Part shown: positions 8,605-16,207 of the stretch, one piece after another
Numbering within the stretch: the first letter of the stretch is position 1
Layout: every line of letters starts with the position of its first letter
DNA from: Gemmatimonadota bacterium
GTDB taxonomy: Bacteria > Gemmatimonadota > Gemmatimonadetes > Gemmatimonadales > GWC2-71-9
DNA: 64,000 nucleotides
Direction: 5' to 3'
NCBI GenBank assembly: GCA_016704275.1
Contig: JADJAK010000001.1
Location: forward strand, 186,001-250,000
Translations under genes and position numbers: made by a program
Notes under the pieces: model-generated
The model's input: only the letters and a program-made list of their open reading frames with translations
The model's database searches: none
What the model was told of the DNA's origin: nothing

Positions 8605-9959
8605 CCGCCCTCCGCGAGCGCCGCCATCAGTGCCGCCGCCTTGTCGAGCGTCTCCTGGTATTCGGCCTCGGGGTCCGATAGTGCCGTGATGCCGCCGCCC
8701 GCGTGCAGCGAGGCGATCCCCCGCGCGACGGTGACGGTGCGAATGGCGATGGAGAAGGAGCAGCCGCCATCGAGCCCCAACCAGCCGATCGCCCCGCAGT
8801 AGGCGCCGCGCGTCACCGGCTCGAGCGCAGCAATCACGGCCATCGCGCGCAGCTTCGGGGCACCGGTGACCGAGCCGCCGGGGAAGGTCGCGGCAAGCAG
8901 GTCGAGCACGTCGCGCCCCTCGCGCAGCGTGCCGGTCACCGTCGAGACGAGGTGATGCACCGTCGGATGCGACTCCAGCGCACAGAGCGTCGGCACGTCG
9001 ACGCTCCCTGGCGCACAGACCCGCGCGAGGTCGTTCCGCAACAAGTCGACGATCATCACGTTCTCGGCGCGGTCCTTCTCGCTCGACACGAGATCGGCAG
9101 CGAAGGCGGCATCACTGGTCAGCTCCTGCCCCCGCGGCCGTGTCCCCTTGATGGGGCGCGCCTCGACCGCGCCGGTCGCGGCGTCGAGGCGCACGAAGCG
9201 CTCCGGCGACGCGCTGAGCAATTGCACGTCGCCATGGTCAAGGTAGGCAGCGAGCGGCGCAGCACTGCGCGCGCGAATCCGCCGGTAGAGGGCCAGCGCG
9301 CTCCCGTCGAACGGCGCGCTGAATCGCTGGGCAAGGTTGGCCTGGAAGATGTCGCCGGCGAGCACATGCTCGATCACCGTCGCGACCGCGTGCCGGTATG
9401 CATCGGCCGAAAAATCGGCGGTCGCGGTCGTCGGGGAGAACGTCCCGCGCGCCGGGTTCGGGCGGTTCGCCAACTGCGCCAGCACGGCGTCGGCTCGATG
9501 CTGCGCTCGCGCCGGGTCGGGCACGCCGTCCGCATCGATGCCGCTGCTCACGAGCCACGCGGCGCCGCTGGCATGATCCCACGCGATGACCCAGTCATAC
9601 AGCGCCAGCGACAGGTCGGGGAGGTCGAGTGGATCGTGCGCGGCGCGCGGCATCCGGTCGAAGGCGGCGCCGAGCTCGTAGCCGAGCCAACCGATCCAGC
9701 CTCCCTGGAAGGGCGGCAAGGCGGCGTCAATCGGCGCATCGGACCGAAGGGTGCCTCGGAGCCGGTCGCGCAGTGCGGGCCAGTCCGCGGCCCAGCCGCG
9801 GAGCGTCGCGATCGGATCGGCGGTGAAGTAGCTGTAGCGGCCGAGGTCGTGGTGGTCCGCGGCGCCGTCGAGCAACACGGGAAAGGGGAGATGCGCAAAC
9901 CGCTCGAGGAGCTCGAGCGGTTCGGGGGGCGGATCGAGCGGGATGATGACCGGCCTCAT
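8601..9959 (-). CDS. pabB: Aminodeoxychorismate synthase component I
   Basis: From the ATG at 9959 this is 452 aa, the normal size. It has the chorismate-binding domain with PIKGTRPRG: Lys in the PIKGT motif is the PabB nucleophile, where TrpE has Ala. Further motifs are SEKDRAENVMIVDLLRNDL and the C-terminal FPGGSVTGAPK. It converts chorismate to 4-amino-4-deoxychorismate for folate. An open frame continues upstream to 10262, but that part is only the shadow of the PCD gene. It overlaps pabA by 4 nt and starts 14 nt after the PCD gene. Confidence 0.9.
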   Translation of the reverse strand: MRPVIIPLDPPPEPLELLERFAHLPFPVLLDGAADHHDLGRYSYFTADPIATLRGWAADWPALRDRLRGTLRSDAPIDAALPPFQGGWIGWLGYELGAAFDRMPRAAHDPLDLPDLSLALYDWVIAWDHASGAAWLVSSGIDADGVPDPARAQHRADAVLAQLANRPNPARGTFSPTTATADFSADAYRHAVATVIEHVLAGDIFQANLAQRFSAPFDGSALALYRRIRARSAAPLAAYLDHGDVQLLSASPERFVRLDAATGAVEARPIKGTRPRGQELTSDAAFAADLVSSEKDRAENVMIVDLLRNDLARVCAPGSVDVPTLCALESHPTVHHLVSTVTGTLREGRDVLDLLAATFPGGSVTGAPKLRAMAVIAALEPVTRGAYCGAIGWLGLDGGCSFSIAIRTVTVARGIASLHAGGGITALSDPEAEYQETLDKAAALMAALAEGG

Positions 9960-9973
9960 CACCGGAGCGGCGG

Positions 9974-10327
9974 TCACCCCGTGATCCACCCGTCGGATTG
10001 GCCTTCGAGACCCGGGAAGCCGCCCTTCGGTTGCCACTGGACGGTGGCCTCGATGCGCTCCGCCATCTGGAGGTCCTTCTCCGTGATGCCGCCCGCGGAG
10101 TGCGTCTGCATCATCACCACGACCCGTCCCCAGTGGACTTCCAGGTCGGGGTGGTGATTGCCGGCCTCGGCCACGAAGGCGATCGCATTGACCGCGAGCA
10201 TGGTGCTGCGCCAGCCGTCGGTCGTGTACTCGCGCCGGAGCCAACCGTTGGACGCCCTCCATCCGGGCAGCACGGCGAGGCGTGCAGCGAGCTCGGGGCC
10301 GTCGAACAGCGGTTCGTTGCTCTTCAT
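9974..10327 (-). CDS. phhB: Pterin-4a-carbinolamine dehydratase
   Basis: A 117-aa PCD/DCoH protein with the signature EAGNHHPDLEVHW. From ATG 10327 it has the usual family length; an open extension upstream is not part of it. It normally dehydrates 4a-hydroxytetrahydropterin. No pterin-dependent hydroxylase is visible here, so in this operon it may act in folate or pterin metabolism or in molybdopterin handling, as suggested for stand-alone PCDs. It follows the PTPS-like gene by 4 nt and precedes pabB by 14 nt. Confidence 0.88.
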   Translation of the reverse strand: MKSNEPLFDGPELAARLAVLPGWRASNGWLRREYTTDGWRSTMLAVNAIAFVAEAGNHHPDLEVHWGRVVVMMQTHSAGGITEKDLQMAERIEATVQWQPKGGFPGLEGQSDGWITG

Positions 10328-10331
10328 GGCG

Positions 10332-10823
10332 TCAATCCAGTCGTTGCGAGTAGGTGGCCGACTGTCCGACCGACTCCTCGACCTCGATTTCGAGGAAGGT
10401 GAGGTTCGCCCCTTCGGCCGCGAGATCCTCACGCACCTTCACCGCGACCCATTCCGCGATCATCTCGGCGGTGGTGTTGGCGATCGGCAGCATGGCGCAG
10501 TCCTTGGTGGGGAACTGGTAGGTCTGCTCGCCGAAGTACTCGACGAAGGTCATCGCGCCGTCGGTACGGAACGCGAGCTTCGGATTGTTGGTCGGGAGCA
10601 GGACCCGGTGGTCCATGATGTCGACGTAGCGCCGGACGATCCGCTTGAGGATCGCGAAGTCGACCACGAAGAGACACTCGCTGTCGATCGGCCCTTCGAC
10701 GGCCACGCTGATCCGGTAGTTGTGACCGTGCAGCGACTCGCAGGTGTGCCCGCGGAAGGTGATGAAGTGCGCCGACGAGAAGACCAGGTAGTCCTTGCTG
10801 ACCGTAACGCGAAATGTGCCCAC
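10332..10823 (-). CDS. 6-pyruvoyltetrahydropterin synthase-like enzyme (QueD / PTPS-I/III type)
   Basis: A 163-aa COG0720 protein. Zinc ligands are His19, His32 and His34, the last two in CESLHGHNY (28-36). The catalytic Cys28 of QueD (C-x3-HGH) and the Glu29 of PTPS-III (E-x2-HGH), which replaces dihydroneopterin aldolase in folate synthesis, are both present, giving the combined CExxHGH signature. Lying with PCD, PabB and PabA, it probably supplies 6-hydroxymethyl-dihydropterin for folate, and possibly the queuosine precursor too. It is the first gene of the operon. The motif is seen; the dual role follows from family work and context. Confidence 0.85.
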   Translation of the reverse strand: MGTFRVTVSKDYLVFSSAHFITFRGHTCESLHGHNYRISVAVEGPIDSECLFVVDFAILKRIVRRYVDIMDHRVLLPTNNPKLAFRTDGAMTFVEYFGEQTYQFPTKDCAMLPIANTTAEMIAEWVAVKVREDLAAEGANLTFLEIEVEESVGQSATYSQRLD

Positions 10824-11033
10824 AGCATGCTCCAGAATCGTTGCCGCGCGGACGAGAGGTGCCGCCGCGGCACCAAGTTACCACGACATGCGCCGACTCA
10901 CCATCGGACAGGTGTCCACGAATCAGGACACTCCTCCGCTCTGGGCAGCGACGTAACTCCTTGTGGGGCATGGGATTTCGGTGTGGCACGGCGCTGGCAC
11001 CTCCAGGAATCGCCGAGGCCCCCGACGGGCCTT

Positions 11034-11063
11034 CGATCGATCATCGATCATCGATCATCGATC
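11034..11063. repeat. Heptanucleotide array, GATCATC family
   Basis: About four tandem 7-mers (gatcatc) in the 271-nt divergent gap between the PTPS-like gene (start 10823) and the plus-strand secreted-protein gene (start 11095), about 30 nt before that ATG. Apart from this array I see nothing definite in 10824-11094; any promoters there lack clear consensus boxes. Confidence 0.8.
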
Positions 11064-11094
11064 CACACGATTTCAGACTCTGCTGGAGGCTCTC

Positions 11095-11613
11095 ATGCGC
11101 ACCGCATCGTTCGTCTTCACCCCGATGGCCGCCCTGGCCCTTGCCATCACTCCGCTCTCGGCCCAGGTCCGCGCCAACGTGCACATCGACATTCCGATTC
11201 TTGGCACGCACCGCCCCGTCATCGTGGACCGCGATGACCGCTACGACGACCGCCGCTACATCGTCGAGGTGCGCGACTACTCGTCGCGCAACTACGGCCA
11301 GTGGAAGAAGGAGTACCGGAACTGGCGCCCCGTGACCCTCTACGTGGTCAATGGCCGCTACTACGAGCGTCCGGTCCGCGGTGCCCGCCCGGTCTCGGTC
11401 TACTACTACCGGAACCAGTACTTCTTCGAGCCGCGCGATCGCGACTTCTACCGGTACCGCGACGATCACCGCAACGATCGCTACGACAACCGCGATGACC
11501 GGCGCGATGACCGCCGCGATGACCGATACGACAATCGCGACGATCGGAACGACCGTCGCGATCCCCCGCGCCCGAACACCCGGTACGAAGACCGGTCCCG
11601 GCCCCGCCAGTAA
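11095..11613 (+). CDS. Exported protein with Asp/Arg-rich low-complexity tail
   Basis: A 172-aa protein with ATG at 11095 behind a strong ribosome site (GGAGG at 11085-11089). It has a signal peptide ending near PLSAQ, then a small beta-rich domain with many aromatic residues (WRPVTLYVVNGRYY, VSVYYYRNQYFFEP). The C-terminal about 60 residues are almost only Asp, Arg, Tyr and Asn in DDRRDD/DRYDNRDD repeats. Such polyampholyte tails suggest interaction with the envelope, polysaccharide or nucleic acid. Function unknown. The stop codon lies in the loop of a GC hairpin. Confidence 0.75.
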   Translation: MRTASFVFTPMAALALAITPLSAQVRANVHIDIPILGTHRPVIVDRDDRYDDRRYIVEVRDYSSRNYGQWKKEYRNWRPVTLYVVNGRYYERPVRGARPVSVYYYRNQYFFEPRDRDFYRYRDDHRNDRYDNRDDRRDDRRDDRYDNRDDRNDRRDPPRPNTRYEDRSRPRQ

Positions 11614-11622
11614 CCGGCGGGG
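11602..11622. terminator. Perfect 7-bp GC hairpin around the stop codon
   Basis: Arms CCCCGCC (11602-11608) and GGCGGGG (11616-11622) enclose a 7-nt loop holding the TAA of the upstream gene. It sits between this gene and the convergent SDR gene, 12 nt from the latter's stop, and has no T-run. A compact two-way terminator is the simplest reading. Confidence 0.5.
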
Positions 11623-11634
11623 CAGTTCCCGAGG

Positions 11635-12513
11635 CTAGTGGGCGATGTGCTCGCCGGTGATCTCCACGGCGGGCAGTTGCCCGGTCAGCCGCAGCGAGAC
11701 GTTCCAGAGCCGCGCCCCGACCACCGCGTCATGCGAAAGCAGCGATGAGGTGGCGGGGCGCGAACGCTTGAAGTACTTCCCCGAAACCCCCTCGACATCC
11801 CGCGATGCCGCCAGGTACAGCAGGGAGGTCGCCGCGTCTTCCGGCGAGATCGTGAAGCGCTTGGCGAACGGCCAGAGCCAGTGCGACCACCAGCGACGGT
11901 ATCCGGACTCGAGCAATTCCGTCCCCACCACGCCGGGGTGGCAGGCATTGATCGTCACGCCACTGCCTTCGAGACGGTGCGCGAGGTCGTAGCAGAACAT
12001 CACGTTCGCCAGCTTCGAGCGGCCATAAGCGGTGATGCCGTTGTAGCGCTTGGTGCTCTCCCAGTCTTCGGGGTCGGTCGCCCGCTGGTGGGCCTCCGAA
12101 GCGACCATGATCACCCGCGCCGGGGCACTGGCCTCGAGCAGCTCAAGGAGGCCGGTCGTGAGGAGGAACGGTGCGAGGTGGTTCGTGGCGAAGGTCGCCT
12201 CGACCCGATCCACCGTCTCCCGGCGCTGCATCTCAAACGTCCCGGCATTGTTGATCAGGACATCCAGCCGAGGCGTCGCGGCCTTGACCTCCTGCACCAG
12301 GCGGCGAACTTCGGCCTGGCTCGAGAGATCGGCCACCAGCAGCGTGATCCGCGCATTACCGGTGGCGGCGATGATCTCGCGCCGTGCCGCCTCACCGGCT
12401 TCGCGGTTGCGACAGGACATCAGGATCGTCGCGCCGAGGCGCGCGAGCCCCTCGACCGTGGCGCGGCCAATGCCGCGACTCGCTCCCGTGACCAGGCAAA
12501 CCTTCCCGTCCAT
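11635..12513 (-). CDS. Short-chain dehydrogenase/reductase
   Basis: A 292-aa classical SDR. ATG at 12513 is chosen because GGGAGGAG lies just upstream and the cofactor motif (VTGASRGIGRA) follows at once. NNAG, a catalytic Ser segment (IMVASE) and the Y-x3-K pair (AYGRSKLAN) are all present. The Arg after the glycine motif and after strand 2 (SCRNRE) favours NADP(H). The closest style is the retinol/WW-domain oxidoreductase group of mixed substrates, so no substrate is named. It is divergent from the helicase gene with 65 nt between. Confidence 0.85.
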   Translation of the reverse strand: MDGKVCLVTGASRGIGRATVEGLARLGATILMSCRNREAGEAARREIIAATGNARITLLVADLSSQAEVRRLVQEVKAATPRLDVLINNAGTFEMQRRETVDRVEATFATNHLAPFLLTTGLLELLEASAPARVIMVASEAHQRATDPEDWESTKRYNGITAYGRSKLANVMFCYDLAHRLEGSGVTINACHPGVVGTELLESGYRRWWSHWLWPFAKRFTISPEDAATSLLYLAASRDVEGVSGKYFKRSRPATSSLLSHDAVVGARLWNVSLRLTGQLPAVEITGEHIAH

Positions 12514-12578
12514 CACTCCTCCCGCCGGTGTTCCCGGCACAATCCCGAACCTGCCAGCCCCAATTATAGCCGCGGGGG

Positions 12579-15302
12579 ATGTACTTTTCCCCTGTGGACC
12601 TCAAGCGCGACCATTTTCTCCCGCCCGACCCAGATGCCTACCACCGGGCCGACCATCCCCGCGGTCGGGTCATCGTCATCGCGCCCACCCGGGCGTCATG
12701 CGAGACCATCGAGCTTGCCCTCCATGCGCGGGTCGAGACGCTGCTGCAGCGGAAGCATGGCGCCGAGCTGATCGAGTGGGCGGGGGCCGGCAAGGGCTTC
12801 GGCATTGTCGCCGGGACCGGGACCGGGAAGACGCTGGGCACCCGGTTGATTGCGGAAGCGATCCTGCGCGAGCCTCTGCGCATCGGCGTCGTCAACCGCG
12901 AGCGCGAGGCAACACCGGACACGCCTTCGTGGAATGTCATCGTGGTCACCACGGGCATCGCCCGCCGCTGGCTGACCGACGGCTTCGTGACCCCCCGCGA
13001 CACGCTGATCGTCGACGAGATCCACCAGACCTCCGCCGAGCTCGAACTCTGCCTCGCCCTCGGGAAACGAACCGGGTGCCGGTTCATCTGGCTCTCCGCC
13101 ACCGTCGATCCGACCTTCTATCGCGAGTACCTCAGCAGCGACGAGATGCTGGAGACCTCGGCGTTCGACCCGGCGCTCCGTGCGCACGTCACGGTCGAAC
13201 CGAAGCAGCCGGAAGCGTATCTCGACGATGCCACCATCCGGCGCTTCGTGCGTGAGAACCGAGGCGTCGCGGTCTTCCTCCCAACGCGCGCCGAAGTGGA
13301 GCGGCTGGGCGAGGGACTCGCGGCGCGCTTCCCCAAGCTCAACGCCGCCTTCTACCACGGGGGCGAGCCAATCAGGATCATTCGCCCCTTCCTCGAGGGC
13401 GAGGTCAAGAAGCCGTATCTGCTGGCGATGACGGCGGCCGGACAGTCGGCGCTCAACCTCCCCGGCCTCGACACCGTGATCATTTACGACGCCCGCTACG
13501 GCAACGTCGTCGATCGCGGCAAGAACGTCCTGCATCGCCTCTATCTCGGTGCCAACGAGATTCTCCAGATGGCTGGCCGCGTGCATGGGCGCGTCGCCAA
13601 TGGTCAGGTGGTGATCCTCTCCGATCGGCCGCTCGACTTCGCCACGCTCAAGCCCGCGCCGCCGGAGTTCCAGCTGGCCGGCGATGCGGAGCGTGTCGCG
13701 CTGACCTGTGCGGCGATCGGCGTCGACGCCAGCGGCCTCGAGTTGCCGGTGCCGCTCGATCGCACGGCGTACCGCGAGGCGATGGCGCGGCTCACCTCGC
13801 GCGGATTGATCGAGAACGGCCGACTCACCCGGTACGGCCGCGATGTCGAGGCACTACCGGTCGAGCGGCCGTGGGCGGAACTGCTGGTCCATGCCGACGA
13901 GACGCTGTTGCCGCTGGTCGCCGGCGCGAGCGGCATCGACTCGCTGCACCGGATGACCCGCGAGGAGCGCGATCTCCACGGGGCCCTCGTCCCGGGCAGC
14001 GATCACCTGACCGCCTACAACCTGCTGGTCGAAGCGGTGAACCAGTGCAGCACGCTGGGCGAGGTGCACGGACTGCGTCGCCACGTCTTCGACGAGAAGG
14101 CCCTCGGCCTCTGGGCCGAGAAGCGGGGCGTGCTGCAGAAGGCAATCGAAGACGGAGCGCTGGCGATGGCCTCCGTCTATCGCGCGCTCGATCTCGAGTT
14201 GCCGGCGACGATCCCGTACGCCGATCGCGATCGGCGCGCCGCATTCATCGACCTGCTGGCGCGGATCGCGCCGTTCGAGCTCGTGCTCGACGAGCGGACC
14301 GTGGACGGACAGGACGCCCGCATCTCGAAGACCTCGGTGGCCGGGAGCTGGGGCGCGGTCGCCGGCAACCTGCGGTACTTCGCCGACCGCTTCGGCACCG
14401 CGCGCGCGAGCATCGAGGGGACGACGATCCCCTTCGACCTGGTGCGCCGCTATGCCAGCTATGGCGCACCGCAGGTGGTGCTCGCCGGGCACAAGCATCG
14501 GCAGGGGCTCGGCATCTCGCGCCGGCTCGCCTACTTCGGCTTCGAGCTCGAACACGATCTCAGTCACATCGAGGGCGAGATCCCCGACGCGCTGCAGGCC
14601 GAGGCTCGGGAGCTGCTCACGGAAGGGTTGCTCGATGGCTCGGTCGAGCATCCCGACCGCGGCCGCATCGTGCGCATCGTGCGCGACCTCGACGAATACT
14701 GGCGGCGTAGCGGCGGCGCCTTGCAGGGGGTCGATCCCGCCACCATCCGTGCGCTGATCCGGGCGCAGCTCGAGGATGTCACCAGCTGGGCCGGCTTCCA
14801 GAAGACGCCGATCACGCTCGATGCCGAGGCGATGATTCCGCTCGACGCGCGGCGCCATCTCGACGCCTTGCCCACCTCGGTGCGCATCCATGGCGACGCG
14901 TCGCCGATCGGCTACGAGGTGCGCAACAACCTGCCGATCGCACGGCTCTATCTGCGCGAAGGGCAGGCCCGACGGTTCGTGGCGGAGGACATTCCGGTGC
15001 TCGACCGGCCGGTCGTCTTTGCCGTGAAGCGCGCGGATGACCTCCTGCAGGCCGAGGATCTGGCCGGGCTGCAGGCGATTCTCGCGCGCCCGCTGCCGCG
15101 ACGCATGGATCCCCCGGGTCGGCGTGGCGCCGGCCACGGACCACAGGATCGCGAGCGCAATGCCCGGGGCCGGGGTGGTCAGGGTGGTGGTCGCGGTCGA
15201 GGCCGTGACGACCGTCGCGGTGGTGGTGGAGGAGGCGGTGGTGGAGGGCGTGGCGGCAAGGGCGGCGGCAAAGGCGGACGCGGCGGAGGAAAGCGGCGGT
15301 GA
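12579..15302 (+). CDS. HrpB-like DEAH-type helicase with Gly/Arg-rich tail
   Basis: A 907-aa superfamily 2 helicase. Motif I GTGTGKT is at 79-85, motif II DEIH at 146-149, motif III SAT at 173-175, and motif VI QMAGRVHGR in the mid-region, followed by a long HrpA/HrpB-like C-terminal part. The last about 50 residues are nearly all Gly, Arg and Lys (RGG-like and GGK repeats), an RNA-binding or phase-separating type tail that is not usual in HrpB. Probable ATP-driven RNA remodelling in the cytoplasm. It overlaps the next gene by 4 nt (GTGA). Confidence 0.8.
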   Translation: MYFSPVDLKRDHFLPPDPDAYHRADHPRGRVIVIAPTRASCETIELALHARVETLLQRKHGAELIEWAGAGKGFGIVAGTGTGKTLGTRLIAEAILREPLRIGVVNREREATPDTPSWNVIVVTTGIARRWLTDGFVTPRDTLIVDEIHQTSAELELCLALGKRTGCRFIWLSATVDPTFYREYLSSDEMLETSAFDPALRAHVTVEPKQPEAYLDDATIRRFVRENRGVAVFLPTRAEVERLGEGLAARFPKLNAAFYHGGEPIRIIRPFLEGEVKKPYLLAMTAAGQSALNLPGLDTVIIYDARYGNVVDRGKNVLHRLYLGANEILQMAGRVHGRVANGQVVILSDRPLDFATLKPAPPEFQLAGDAERVALTCAAIGVDASGLELPVPLDRTAYREAMARLTSRGLIENGRLTRYGRDVEALPVERPWAELLVHADETLLPLVAGASGIDSLHRMTREERDLHGALVPGSDHLTAYNLLVEAVNQCSTLGEVHGLRRHVFDEKALGLWAEKRGVLQKAIEDGALAMASVYRALDLELPATIPYADRDRRAAFIDLLARIAPFELVLDERTVDGQDARISKTSVAGSWGAVAGNLRYFADRFGTARASIEGTTIPFDLVRRYASYGAPQVVLAGHKHRQGLGISRRLAYFGFELEHDLSHIEGEIPDALQAEARELLTEGLLDGSVEHPDRGRIVRIVRDLDEYWRRSGGALQGVDPATIRALIRAQLEDVTSWAGFQKTPITLDAEAMIPLDARRHLDALPTSVRIHGDASPIGYEVRNNLPIARLYLREGQARRFVAEDIPVLDRPVVFAVKRADDLLQAEDLAGLQAILARPLPRRMDPPGRRGAGHGPQDRERNARGRGGQGGGRGRGRDDRRGGGGGGGGGGRGGKGGGKGGRGGGKRR

Positions 15303-16207
15303 GCCTCGGCGTCATCCTGGCGCTGGTGATGGTGCAGGTGCTGTTCGCGTCGCTCGCCATCACCGGCAAGTTCGTGCTGCCGTTCGTTCCTGCGTTTGCG
15401 CTGGTCGCCTTCCGGCTCGCCGGTGGCGCCATCGTCTTCGATCTCGTGCGTCGTCGCCAGACGGCCGTGGTCATTCCGTCGGGCGATCGCTGGCGACTCA
15501 TCGGGCTCGGGCTGCTCGGCCTCGCGCTCAACCAGACGCTCTTCCTCTTCGGACTGCGCCACAGCACCGCGATCAATGCGACGATTCTCGTCGCCACCAT
15601 TCCGGTGCTCACGGCCATCATCGGCGTCGTCACCGGGCGCGAACGTCCCGCGCCCCTCAAACTTGCCGGGATGGCGATTGCGATCGCCGGCACCGTCTGG
15701 CTGATCGGCCCCGATCGCATCGCCTTTGATCATGACACGGCGCTCGGCAACCTGGCGATCGAAGTCGGCATGGTGGCCTACGCGCTCTACCTGGTCTACT
15801 CACGGGCACTGGTGCGTCGGCACGGCTCGATTCCCTCGGTCGCCCTGATCTTCACCTCCGCCGCGATCGGCTACTTCCCGATCGGCGCGTGGGCGCTCTG
15901 GCATCTTGATTGGACCACGGTCCCGGTCTCGGCGTGGTGGTGGACGCTCTGGATCGTGTTGGGGCCGACGGTGGGGACCTACTTCCTCAATCTCTGGGCG
16001 CTCAAACGCACGTCGTCGAACGTCGTGGCCGGCTTCGTCTACCTGCAACCGATGCTGACGGCGGTGGTCGCACCGCTGGTGCTCGCGGGCGAGCAATTGA
16101 CGCCGCGGGCGATCGGCGCCGGGCTCGCGATCTTCGTGGGGTTGGGGTGCATCCTCCGCGCCGAGCAGGTGGCGCTCGAGGCCTCGGCGGCGGGCGCGGA
16201 GAGCTAG
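15299..16207 (+). CDS. EamA/DMT-superfamily transporter
   Basis: A 302-aa integral membrane protein with about ten predicted helices in two EamA repeats (residues about 5-135 and 150-285), the usual length of the drug/metabolite transporter superfamily. The start is GTG at 15299, overlapping the helicase stop. The substrate is unknown; family members export amino acids or metabolites or import nucleotide sugars. Its TAG stop shares the palindrome CTAG (16204-16207) with the stop of the convergent chemoreceptor-like gene. Confidence 0.85.
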   Translation: MSLGVILALVMVQVLFASLAITGKFVLPFVPAFALVAFRLAGGAIVFDLVRRRQTAVVIPSGDRWRLIGLGLLGLALNQTLFLFGLRHSTAINATILVATIPVLTAIIGVVTGRERPAPLKLAGMAIAIAGTVWLIGPDRIAFDHDTALGNLAIEVGMVAYALYLVYSRALVRRHGSIPSVALIFTSAAIGYFPIGAWALWHLDWTTVPVSAWWWTLWIVLGPTVGTYFLNLWALKRTSSNVVAGFVYLQPMLTAVVAPLVLAGEQLTPRAIGAGLAIFVGLGCILRAEQVALEASAAGAES

